Positions 1 through 4,879 of a stretch of DNA of 6,856 nt are shown here, in pieces. The notes beneath the pieces were generated by a model that searched no databases, was not told the origin of the DNA, and saw only the letters and a program-made list of their open reading frames with translations. The stretch lies in NCBI GenBank assembly GCA_052145775.1, contig JBKQNY010000073.1, positions 1-6,856 of the forward strand, read 5' to 3'. A program made the translations under genes and the position numbers. Every line of letters begins with the position of its first letter. Position 1 is the stretch's first letter. The DNA comes from CAVYPR01 sp052145775 (GTDB lineage: Bacteria > Actinomycetota > Acidimicrobiia > Acidimicrobiales > RAAP-2).

Positions 1-118
1 CGATATTCTCGCGCAGCCAGATGATCTCGCGTTCGCGGTTCGGCACCTGCACGCCGACCGTGCTCTTTCCCGGCATGCGTTCGACCAGGATGCTTTCGGC
101 GCGCAGCGCGAGGCAGAT
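1..118 (-). CDS. FtsK/SpoIIIE-like DNA translocase fragment, partial and joined in frame to an rpmI start
   Basis: The minus-strand frame from about position 118 to the window edge reads ICLALRAESILVERMPGK followed by STVGVQVPNREREIIWLREN. This matches the conserved stretch of FtsK/SpoIIIE motor domains in the form A-L-x-A-x-S-I-x-I-E-x-x-P-G-K-S-x-V-G-I-E-V-P-N-x-x-R-E-x-V-x-L-R-E. In the family this stretch lies some tens of residues before the Walker A motif of the ATPase, which would be beyond position 1. FtsK pumps chromosomal DNA at the division septum. Only about 39 residues are visible. No FtsK start is present: the frame is entered from the first nine codons of rpmI. GC over 1-120 is 78/120 (65%), against 89/120 (74%) over 241-360, and Glu is GAA in 3 of 5 codons. 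The family call is from motif memory and fairly firm. Whether the join exists in the organism is doubtful. Confidence 0.72.
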   Translation of the reverse strand, partial: MCLALRAESILVERMPGKSTVGVQVPNREREIIWLRENI

Positions 119-145
119 CCCTCGGTCCGTCTTCATCTTCGGCAT
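119..145 (-). pseudogene. rpmI: rpmI 5' end (ribosomal protein bL35), truncated after about nine codons
   Basis: Directly after infC, an ATG at 145-143 opens with MPKMKTDRG. This is the typical N-terminus of ribosomal protein bL35, a roughly 64-residue Lys/Arg-rich 50S protein. infC-rpmI-rplT is the standard bacterial gene order, and the gap to the infC stop is 4 bases. A strong Shine-Dalgarno lies at the right distance, so the start is genuine. The expected continuation (AAKRF... and the basic TGTGK region) is missing. From about codon 10 the frame becomes FtsK-like without a stop or frameshift. rplT is therefore not visible either. L35 cannot be made from this sequence as written. The exact junction is uncertain by a few bases around 116-121. 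It is called a pseudogene here because it is broken in this sequence, but an assembly chimera is the likelier cause. Confidence 0.75.
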
Positions 146-149
146 CTGC

Positions 150-779
150 TCATCCTTCCTCTGGGGACGCCATCGGGTCCGCCTCTCCGGCCGGCTCCGA
201 TCCGTTCACCGCCGCCGCCTCTTCGCTGCGCTGCTTGGAGGCCGCCGACTGCCGGGCCCGCTTGTCCGGCGCCAGCACCATGACCATGTTCCGTCCGTCC
301 AGCCGGGGCTCGGCCTCCACCTTCGCCGACCCCTCGGTCTGCTCGGCGATCCGGTCGAGGATGCGCTTGCCCAACTCGGGGTGGAAGACCTCCCGCCCCC
401 TGAACATGATCGTGATCTTGACCTTGTGGCCCTCTTCGAGGAACCGGGCGACCTGCCGGGTCTTGGTGTCGAAGTCGCCGGGACCGATCTTCGGCCGGTA
501 CTTCATCTCCTTGATCCCGACGTGGACGGCCTTGCGGCGGCTCTCCTTGGCCCGCTGCGCCTCGTCGAACTTGAACTTGCCGTAGTCCATGATCCGACAG
601 ACGGGCGGGTTGGCCATGGGGGCCACCTCGACCAGGTCGAGATCGAGTCCTCGGGCGATCGTGAGGGCCTCGGGAAGCGGCTTGATCCCCAGCTGCTGGC
701 CGTCGGGATCGACGAGGCGTACCTCTCGGGCGCGGATCCGGTCGTTGATCCGATGTTCAGGTGCGGCTGCGGTGACTAT
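150..779 (-). CDS. infC: Translation initiation factor IF-3, with probable ATA start codon
   Basis: IF-3 binds the 30S subunit, prevents premature 50S joining and proofreads the start codon and initiator tRNA. Read from the ATA at 779 the protein is 209 residues. The N-terminal domain opens with HRINDRIRAREVRLVDPDG (about 9-27), then VAPMANPPVCRIMDYGKFKF (52-71). The C-terminal domain includes KEMKYRPKIGPGDFDTKT and FRGREVFHPELGKRIL. A tail of about 36 residues rich in Ala, Glu and Ser follows; it goes beyond the roughly 180-residue E. coli protein, and such tails are common in actinobacteria. Start choice: the IND motif normally sits about 10 residues from the start. The only in-frame codon there with a Shine-Dalgarno (AGGA, 9 bases upstream) is ATA; no ATG, GTG or TTG is near. 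In-frame GTGs exist at 908, 863 and 842, but the one at 842 has no Shine-Dalgarno upstream and all three add low-complexity Arg/Ala/Pro sequence. Non-canonical infC starts are known (AUU in E. coli) and serve autoregulation. Confidence 0.93.
   Translation of the reverse strand: MVTAAAPEHRINDRIRAREVRLVDPDGQQLGIKPLPEALTIARGLDLDLVEVAPMANPPVCRIMDYGKFKFDEAQRAKESRRKAVHVGIKEMKYRPKIGPGDFDTKTRQVARFLEEGHKVKITIMFRGREVFHPELGKRILDRIAEQTEGSAKVEAEPRLDGRNMVMVLAPDKRARQSAASKQRSEEAAAVNGSEPAGEADPMASPEEG
153..160 (-). promoter_or_regulatory. Shine-Dalgarno site of rpmI
   Basis: AGGAAGGA on the minus strand lies inside the last codons of infC, 7 bases before the rpmI ATG at 145. It is one of the clearest ribosome-binding sites in the window. 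It confirms that the MPKMKT start is a real gene start coupled to infC translation. Confidence 0.7.
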
Positions 780-927
780 GCGGCATCTTCCTCTCGATCG
801 GGCCGTCGGTCCTTCCGCGGCCGTGTGTTGGAGCGGAGCCACGCCCGGTCGGGTCGTTGCCACATCGACCCGGCGCACCCACGGTGGCCGGGTGGAGGCC
901 CGCCGCACGGCGGCCCCGCTTCCTGGT
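780..927 (-). promoter_or_regulatory. infC 5' leader with several hairpins (candidate regulatory leader)
   Basis: If infC is transcribed from the box at 933-939, its leader is about 148 nt and non-coding. Several stems can form. One is 869-874 with 887-892 (CCCGGC/GCCGGG), with inner pairs CACC/GGTG at 876-879 and 883-886. A second is a perfect 7-bp stem CGGGTCG/CGACCCG (850-856 with 866-872). A third is GGCCG/CGGCC (801-805 with 818-822), close to the ribosome-binding site. The first two share 869-872 and cannot coexist. Infer-operon leaders controlled by L20 are known in other bacteria, but I see no specific match here. GC this high makes chance stems common, so the regulatory role is inference. 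Confidence 0.35.
787..795 (-). promoter_or_regulatory. Shine-Dalgarno site deciding the infC start
   Basis: GAGAGGAAG on the minus strand. Its AGGA core (792-789) is 9 bases from the ATA at 779. An ATG at 786-784 is only 2 bases from the core and is out of the infC frame, opening a nine-codon frame that ends at 757. The spacing therefore favours the ATA as the initiator. Confidence 0.6.
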
Positions 928-932
928 CGACC

Positions 933-939
933 TAGGCTA
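933..939. promoter_or_regulatory. Candidate two-way -10 element between infC and the DUF1844 gene
   Basis: On the plus strand TAGGCT (933-938) fits the actinobacterial -10 pattern TAnnnT and ends 6 bases before the ATG at 945. A transcript would then start at or next to that ATG. On the minus strand TAGCCT (939-934) fits the same pattern and is preceded by TGC, making an extended -10 (TG-n-TAGCCT), with transcription expected to start near 927 towards infC. No convincing -35 box is visible on either side. It is the only good -10 candidate I found between the divergent genes. Start sites are inferred from spacing only. Confidence 0.45.
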
Positions 940-944
940 GCAGC

Positions 945-1364
945 ATGAGCCTGTGGACCCCTTCAGGTGAGCATCCGGTCGAAAAGGAACCCGCGGGCGG
1001 GGCCGCTCAGGCGGGACGGCCGGCGGCCCCGCCGGGCCCCCCGCCGGGCCCCGAGGCCGGCGGCCCCGAGGTCGACGTCGAGGAGCTCCGCCGCCAGCTG
1101 GCCTCCGCCCCTCCCGAGGTGGTGGTGGCCAACCACTGCTACGGCCTCTTCGAGCTGGCCGCCGTCTACCTCTCCCAACAACCGCCCCTCCTCTCCCAGG
1201 CCCAGCTGGCCATCGACGCCCTGGGCCTGCTGGTCGACGGCCTGGGTGAACGGCTGGGCGACGCCAGAGGGTCGCTCTCCGACGCACTGGCCCAACTCCG
1301 CCTGGCCTTCGTCGAGCTCAGCGCGGCGGACCAGGCCCGCCAGACGCAGGGCAACGGCACCTAG
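945..1364 (+). CDS. DUF1844-type conserved protein divergent from infC
   Basis: A 139-residue protein of unknown function. Residues 11-42 are a Pro/Gly/Ala-rich, probably disordered segment. From about 44 to 127 the sequence is amphipathic and helical. It contains AQLAIDALGLLVDGLGERLG (86-105) and then LSDALAQLRLAFVE (111-124), the pattern of DUF1844 proteins. In actinobacteria these commonly sit beside infC, and the position here agrees. The family label is from memory of this pattern and context. No signal peptide or membrane segment is evident, so it is probably cytosolic. The ATG at 945 has no Shine-Dalgarno before it, but a -10-like box ends 6 bases upstream, which suggests a leaderless mRNA. 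Length and codon bias fit a real gene, whereas the overlapping frames on both strands are Arg/Pro-rich shadows. Confidence 0.8.
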   Translation: MSLWTPSGEHPVEKEPAGGAAQAGRPAAPPGPPPGPEAGGPEVDVEELRRQLASAPPEVVVANHCYGLFELAAVYLSQQPPLLSQAQLAIDALGLLVDGLGERLGDARGSLSDALAQLRLAFVELSAADQARQTQGNGT

Positions 1365-1574
1365 CTCCCCGACCACCGCCGGCGCCCGGCGCCCACCGGC
1401 CCCGACGACGGGACCCCGAGCGCGCTGACCGTGACCCGACGGTGCCGCTCCGGCGGGCCGCCGACAAGAGGGCCGCAGCGCGCCCTCCCGTGTTCCTTGC
1501 GGCGGACCCGGTGGGGCTGTCGTTGCAGGCCGTCGCCGTCAGCGTGGGTCCGGCCGGGCCCCCGACCGCGAGCT
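1365..1574. other. Convergent intergenic region, no gene seen
   Basis: This is the gap between the stop of the DUF1844 gene and the stop of the methyltransferase gene, which face each other. Open frames across it translate to Arg/Pro/Ala-rich low-complexity peptides with no recognisable family. Apart from the hairpin near 1546 and GC-rich self-complementary GGCGCC repeats near 1381-1393, I see no structured RNA, repeat or mobile-element trace. Confidence 0.6.
1546..1561. terminator. Weak GC hairpin after the methyltransferase gene
   Basis: GGGTCCGGCCGGGCCC can fold into a 6-bp stem (GGGTCC/GGGCCC, one G-T pair) with a GGCC loop. It lies 13 bases past the methyltransferase stop and between two convergent genes, where a terminator is expected. 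There is no T tract on either strand, so intrinsic termination is uncertain. Tract-less hairpins have been proposed for actinobacteria. Confidence 0.3.
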
Positions 1575-2312
1575 TCAACCCTGTTTCACCCCCACCACCG
1601 CCCGTAACCCCTGGGGCAGGGTCTCGGTGCCGAACGCCGTCTGGATCCGGGCGGTGACCCCATGCTCGGCCAGGAGGGCGGGGATCTGTGCCGTGTCGAC
1701 GAGAACGTTCTCGTGGTGCTCGTCGTCCCGTCGCCAGCTGCCGTCCTCGTTCTCTAAGAACACGGTCATGTCCCGCACGTAGCGGTCGGGGGACGGCAGG
1801 GAGAAGTCGGTGATGATCGCCCAGTCGGGGCCGCGCCGGCCGAGAGGGGGCTGGCCCCGACGGACCGCTCCCCACTCAAGGTCGCAGAGGTCGACGGCCA
1901 GCACACCACCTGGGGCGAGCGCCTCGGCCATCGCCGCCAACGCCCGTCGGACGGCCGTGGCGTCGTCGAGGTAGTTGAGGGCATGGCCCACCCCGACCAC
2001 GGCGTCGACCGCGGGAAGGGGGTCGTCGGGCAGGGCGATCCGTCGGACCTGTGCGACCGTGGCGCCCAGCTGCTCCCGGCAGACCCCGAGCATGGCCTCC
2101 GAGGCGTCGCTGGCCACCACCGTGTGGCCGGCGGCCACCAGGGCCCGGGTCAATAGGCCCGAGCCGCAGCCGATCTCGAGGACCACTCCGTGGCGAGCCG
2201 CCACCGGCGCCAGCAGGTCGACGATGCCCGGGGCGCAGGCCTCGGCGTGGGAGGCGAAGCCCCGGTGGTGCACCAGGGCGAGGTCGCGGCGGTAGTAGGG
2301 GTCCGACGGCAC
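1575..2312 (-). CDS. Class I SAM-dependent methyltransferase, substrate unknown
   Basis: 245 residues from the GTG at 2312. Motif I, the SAM-binding glycine loop, is VLEIGCGSGLLT (44-55). The acidic residue at the end of strand beta-2 is in VVASDASEAML (65-75). A post-I and motif II-like region reads PAVDAVVGVGHALNYLDD (100-117), and motif III is ALAPGGVLAVDL (131-142). The rest is a C-terminal substrate-binding part with aromatic and acidic stretches. This Rossmann core defines a small-molecule-type methyltransferase, but nothing shows its acceptor. The start is uncertain: the in-frame GTG at 2330 would add six residues, and DPYYRRDLALVHH right after 2312 looks like a natural N-terminus. Neither has a clear Shine-Dalgarno. 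The frame stays open far upstream across the hydrolase gene, but that part is an Arg/Gly-rich shadow. The gap to the hydrolase stop is about 50 bases, so it is probably the last gene of the same transcript. Confidence 0.88.
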   Translation of the reverse strand: MPSDPYYRRDLALVHHRGFASHAEACAPGIVDLLAPVAARHGVVLEIGCGSGLLTRALVAAGHTVVASDASEAMLGVCREQLGATVAQVRRIALPDDPLPAVDAVVGVGHALNYLDDATAVRRALAAMAEALAPGGVLAVDLCDLEWGAVRRGQPPLGRRGPDWAIITDFSLPSPDRYVRDMTVFLENEDGSWRRDDEHHENVLVDTAQIPALLAEHGVTARIQTAFGTETLPQGLRAVVGVKQG

Positions 2313-2362
2313 CCGGCCATGGTCGCGCACGGGCCCCGGCCCGGCCGTGCCCCGGGGACCGA

Positions 2363-3235
2363 TCAGGTGGAAACCAGCTCGTCGAACATTCGGTCGACGG
2401 CGCCCAGGCCGATCGACAGGTGCCCCTCGCCCTCCTCGAGGTGGGCCGCCGTGTTCGGCACCCGCCCGGCGAGCCACCGGCCGTGGGCGAAGGGCACCAT
2501 GAGGTCCAACGACCCCTGCCAGAGCATGGTCGGCACGGCGATCTCGCCCAGGCCGAACCCCCACTCCTTGGCGAAGGCCAGGTCGTCGTCGAGCCACCCG
2601 TCCACCCCCGGCGCCAGCCCCTCGGCGAACGCCGCCAGCATGTCGTCGGCGAACTCGTCGGTCAGGACCGCACGGTCCACGTCGGGCAGGAGGGACTCCA
2701 TGGAGGACACCACGCCCTCGATGGTGGCGCCCTTGAGCTCCTCCCTGGCGCTCTCGAGGTAGGGACGCAGCTGCTCCTCGCCCTCCAGGGTCTTGCCGAA
2801 CTCGACCACGTTGTCCTCGCCCATTCCGGCCATCCAGTCGAGGCCGTCGGCGCCGTAGGGGGCGACGCCGGCGATGACCAGCGCGGCCCGGCAGCCCTCC
2901 AGGCGCGCCGCGCAGGCCAGGGCGTGGGGCCCGCCCCCCGACCAGCCCGCCGTGTAGCACTCGGTCGACCCGACGGCGTCGAGCACCGCCGCGGTGTCGG
3001 CCACCACGTCGGCCACGCTGCGGCCCGGCAGCCGGGTCGAGGGCCCGTAGCCGGGGCGGGCCGTGGTGACCAGGCGGAGCCCCCGGGCGTGGGCGGCCCG
3101 CTCCAGGGCCCGCACCGGCGGCGAGGACCCGGGCGTGCCGTGGTGGTAGAGCAGCGGGAGACCGCCCTCGGGCCCGCTCACCCGCACCGCCAGGCGGCGG
3201 CCGTCGGGGAGCTCGATCACGTCGGGGGGTTCCAT
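2363..3235 (-). CDS. Alpha/beta-fold hydrolase
   Basis: 290 residues from the ATG at 3235. Features run in the order of the fold. The oxyanion-hole segment is LLYHHGTPGSS (HG at 32-33). The nucleophile elbow is GWSGGGP (G-x-S-x-G, Ser99). The acid is in WQGSLDLMVP (Asp244) and the catalytic His in EGEGHLSIG (His272). The triad is therefore complete and the enzyme should be active. The helical cap region (about 125-205) is acidic. No signal peptide is seen, so it is probably cytosolic. The family includes esterases, epoxide hydrolases, haloalkane dehalogenases and C-C hydrolases, and the sequence does not decide between them. A GTG two codons upstream (3241) is an alternative start; neither start has a Shine-Dalgarno. 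The gap to the small upstream gene is about 30 bases, which suggests co-transcription with the hisG-side genes. A link to riboflavin or histidine metabolism is not shown. Confidence 0.9.
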   Translation of the reverse strand: MEPPDVIELPDGRRLAVRVSGPEGGLPLLYHHGTPGSSPPVRALERAAHARGLRLVTTARPGYGPSTRLPGRSVADVVADTAAVLDAVGSTECYTAGWSGGGPHALACAARLEGCRAALVIAGVAPYGADGLDWMAGMGEDNVVEFGKTLEGEEQLRPYLESAREELKGATIEGVVSSMESLLPDVDRAVLTDEFADDMLAAFAEGLAPGVDGWLDDDLAFAKEWGFGLGEIAVPTMLWQGSLDLMVPFAHGRWLAGRVPNTAAHLEEGEGHLSIGLGAVDRMFDELVST

Positions 3236-3265
3236 GGCCACAGTGTGGCAGGCGGGCGGCGCCCG

Positions 3266-3472
3266 TCAGCCGATGGACACCAGCCCCCGCGCCTCGAGGC
3301 GCCCCAGGTGGCCGGCCGCCGTGGTGAAGGCCACCTTGGTCCCGACGTCGATCCGGCGGCTGCCGTCGGCCACCGCCGTGCAGTGGAAAGGCAGCTCCTG
3401 GCCGCCGTCGTCGGTCACGGTGCCCAGGCCGCGCTCGGTGTCGAAGGCGGTGACGGTGCCGGTCCCGGGCAT
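3266..3472 (-). CDS. Small cold-shock-domain-like protein lacking the usual aromatic RNA-binding residues
   Basis: 68 residues, the size of CspA-type proteins. GTVTAFDTERGLGTVT aligns with the cold-shock start G-T-V-K-W-F-N-x-x-K-G-F-G-F-I. ELPFHCTAV aligns with RNP2 (D-V-F-V-H-x-S-A-I). The end, VGTKVAFTTAAGHLGRLEA, resembles the last two strands. The five-stranded OB fold is therefore likely. The residues that stack on nucleic acid are replaced: Trp to Ala9, the two RNP1 Phe to Leu16 and Thr18, and an RNP2 Phe to Pro28, while His30 remains. Related divergent short proteins occur in actinobacteria. It may bind nucleic acid weakly or have another partner. The ATG at 3472 is one base after the hisG stop, so translation is almost certainly coupled to hisG. 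Confidence 0.8.
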   Translation of the reverse strand: MPGTGTVTAFDTERGLGTVTDDGGQELPFHCTAVADGSRRIDVGTKVAFTTAAGHLGRLEARGLVSIG

Positions 3473-3473
3473 C

Positions 3474-4352
3474 TCAGTGCACGATCTTGGAGAGCGCCAG
3501 CTCCAAGATGTCGGTTGCCCCGTGGTCCTTGAGCGCCGGGATGAGCGTGTTGATCTCAGACTTGGGCACGACCGTCTCGACGGCGAAGCCGCCGTCGCCC
3601 GACAGCTCGGACACCGTCGGGGCGCGCAGCGACGGCAAGAGGGCGATCACCGCCTCGAGGCGATCGGTGGGGACGTTCAGCTTGACGAGCACCTTCTCCC
3701 GGGCCTCGAGGGTCCCCTGCAGGAGGGTGAGCAGCTGGTCCATGGCGTGGCGCTTCTCGGGGTCGGCCGCGGCCTGCGGGTTGGCGATGAGCTCGGTGTG
3801 GGAGACGAGCAGGGTGTCGACCACCCGCAGACCGGCGGCCCGCAGCGCCCGGCCGGTCTCGGTGATCTCCACCACGCAGTCGGCGATGTCGGGCACCTTG
3901 GCCTCGGTGGCGCCGTAGGAGAGGGAGATCTCGGCCTCGACCCCGTGGGCTTGGAGGGCCCGGCGGGTGAGCTCGGGGTACTCGGTGCTCACCCGCACCC
4001 GCTCGCCGGCCAGGTCGCCGATGGCCTTGACCGGCGAGTCGGCGGCGACCGCCAGGACCACCCGGATGGGGTTGGCCGTGGCCTTGGAGTAGGAGAGCTC
4101 GCCCAGCGAGACCACCTCGACGCCCCGCTCCTCCACCCAGTCCCGTCCGGTGATGCCGAGGTCGAAGAGCCCTCCGGCCACGTACACCGGGATCTCCTGG
4201 GGGCGAAGGATGCGTACGTCGTCGACGCGAGGATCGGCGATGGTGGCGCGGTAGTCGACCGACGAGGCGCGGGTGACGGCCAGGTCGGCCGCGGCGAAGA
4301 GGTCGAGGGTGGCCTGTTCGAGCGATCCCTTGGGCAGGACGAGCCGCAGCAT
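3474..4352 (-). CDS. hisG: ATP phosphoribosyltransferase, long form
   Basis: HisG catalyses the first, committed step of histidine synthesis: ATP plus PRPP gives phosphoribosyl-ATP. The protein is 292 residues, the length of the long form (HisG-L) that needs no HisZ partner. The N-terminus MLRLVLPKGSLEQATLDLF is typical. The signature YGATEAKVPDIADCVVEITE (146-165) holds the PRPP-binding loop. The last 75 or so residues, with NVPTDRLEAVIALLPSLRAP (226-245) and VPKSEINTLIPALKDHGA (262-279), are the ACT-like regulatory domain through which histidine inhibits the enzyme. The ATG at 4352 follows the ribH stop after two bases, with GAGG directly before it, so it is coupled to ribH. An upstream extension of the frame lies inside ribH and is a shadow. 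In several actinobacteria hisE sits between ribH and hisG; here it does not. Confidence 0.97.
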   Translation of the reverse strand: MLRLVLPKGSLEQATLDLFAAADLAVTRASSVDYRATIADPRVDDVRILRPQEIPVYVAGGLFDLGITGRDWVEERGVEVVSLGELSYSKATANPIRVVLAVAADSPVKAIGDLAGERVRVSTEYPELTRRALQAHGVEAEISLSYGATEAKVPDIADCVVEITETGRALRAAGLRVVDTLLVSHTELIANPQAAADPEKRHAMDQLLTLLQGTLEAREKVLVKLNVPTDRLEAVIALLPSLRAPTVSELSGDGGFAVETVVPKSEINTLIPALKDHGATDILELALSKIVH

Positions 4353-4354
4353 CC

Positions 4355-4879
4355 TCAGATCATCGCCGAGCGCAGCAGCCGGTGCATCTCCACGGCCGCC
4401 ACCGCGGCCTCGCGCCCCTTGTTGGTGGGGTCGGGCCGGGAGCGCTCCAGCGCCTGGTCGACGGAGTCGGTGGTGAGGACGCCGAAGATCACCGGTACCC
4501 CGGTGTCGAGCTGGACACGTTGGATCCCCGAGGCGCACTCCCCGGCCACGAGGTCGTAGTGGCCCGTGTCCCCGCGCACCACCGCCCCCAGGCAGACCAC
4601 GGCGTCGGCCGACGCCGACAAGGCCCGGGCCACGAGGGGGAGCTCGAAGGCCCCCGGCACCCAGGCCACCCGCACGTCCGCCCGGTCCACCCCGAGCTCC
4701 TCCAGCCCGGCCAGCGTGCCCTCCAGGAGCCGCCAGGTGATCCCGCCGTTGAAGCGCGCGCAGGCCACTCCCACCCGCACCCCGCGTCCCTGCCGGTCCC
4801 CCTCGAGCACCGACCCCACCCGGCCGCGCAGCGAGTCGATCGCCCCCTCGTCGAGGGCGGTCTGCTCAGAGGACGCCAT
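4355..4879 (-). CDS. ribH: 6,7-dimethyl-8-ribityllumazine synthase
   Basis: RibH condenses 3,4-dihydroxy-2-butanone 4-phosphate with 5-amino-6-ribitylaminouracil to lumazine, the penultimate step to riboflavin, usually as a 60-subunit or pentameric shell. Of 174 residues, the core begins around 34. Visible motifs are ARFN (41-44), VPGAFELPL (74-82), and LGAVVRGDTGHYDLVAGE (97-114) with the catalytic His107. FGVLTTDSVDQALERS (132-147) and NKGREAA (153-159) follow. An N-terminal extension of about 30 residues is longer than in most family members. The ATG at 4879 lies 14 bases inside the end of ribBA, and GAGGGG four bases before it is a good Shine-Dalgarno, which supports this start. A GTG at 4780 would give a core-only protein but has no comparable site. 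Its product and the product of RibBA meet here directly. Confidence 0.96.
   Translation of the reverse strand: MASSEQTALDEGAIDSLRGRVGSVLEGDRQGRGVRVGVACARFNGGITWRLLEGTLAGLEELGVDRADVRVAWVPGAFELPLVARALSASADAVVCLGAVVRGDTGHYDLVAGECASGIQRVQLDTGVPVIFGVLTTDSVDQALERSRPDPTNKGREAAVAAVEMHRLLRSAMI

Noticed and set aside
757..786. Nine-codon reading frame with ATG overlapping the infC start
   Set aside because: Only 2 bases separate it from the Shine-Dalgarno core and the peptide has no feature. It is mentioned as a possible decoy, not as a gene.
780..908. Longer infC frame starting at the GTG at 908
   Set aside because: The extra 43 residues are low-complexity, no Shine-Dalgarno was noticed upstream, and they would place the conserved IND motif far from the N-terminus.
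1017..1078. Repeat-like GGCC/CCGCCGGGCCCC stretch in the DUF1844 gene
   Set aside because: It encodes a Pro/Gly/Ala linker, and the repetition follows from the codons used for those residues.
1442..1657. 71-codon plus-strand frame in the convergent gap
   Set aside because: It runs into the methyltransferase gene, is Pro/Ala-rich, and has no ribosome-binding site or family resemblance.
2331..2960. In-frame upstream extension of the methyltransferase (461-codon frame)
   Set aside because: It covers the hydrolase gene in another phase and has no recognisable fold. The methyltransferase core begins just after 2312.
2051..3532. 493-codon plus-strand frame opposite the hydrolase and methyltransferase
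   Set aside because: Arg/Pro/Gly-rich with no family motif, while the minus strand has two complete enzymes with catalytic residues.
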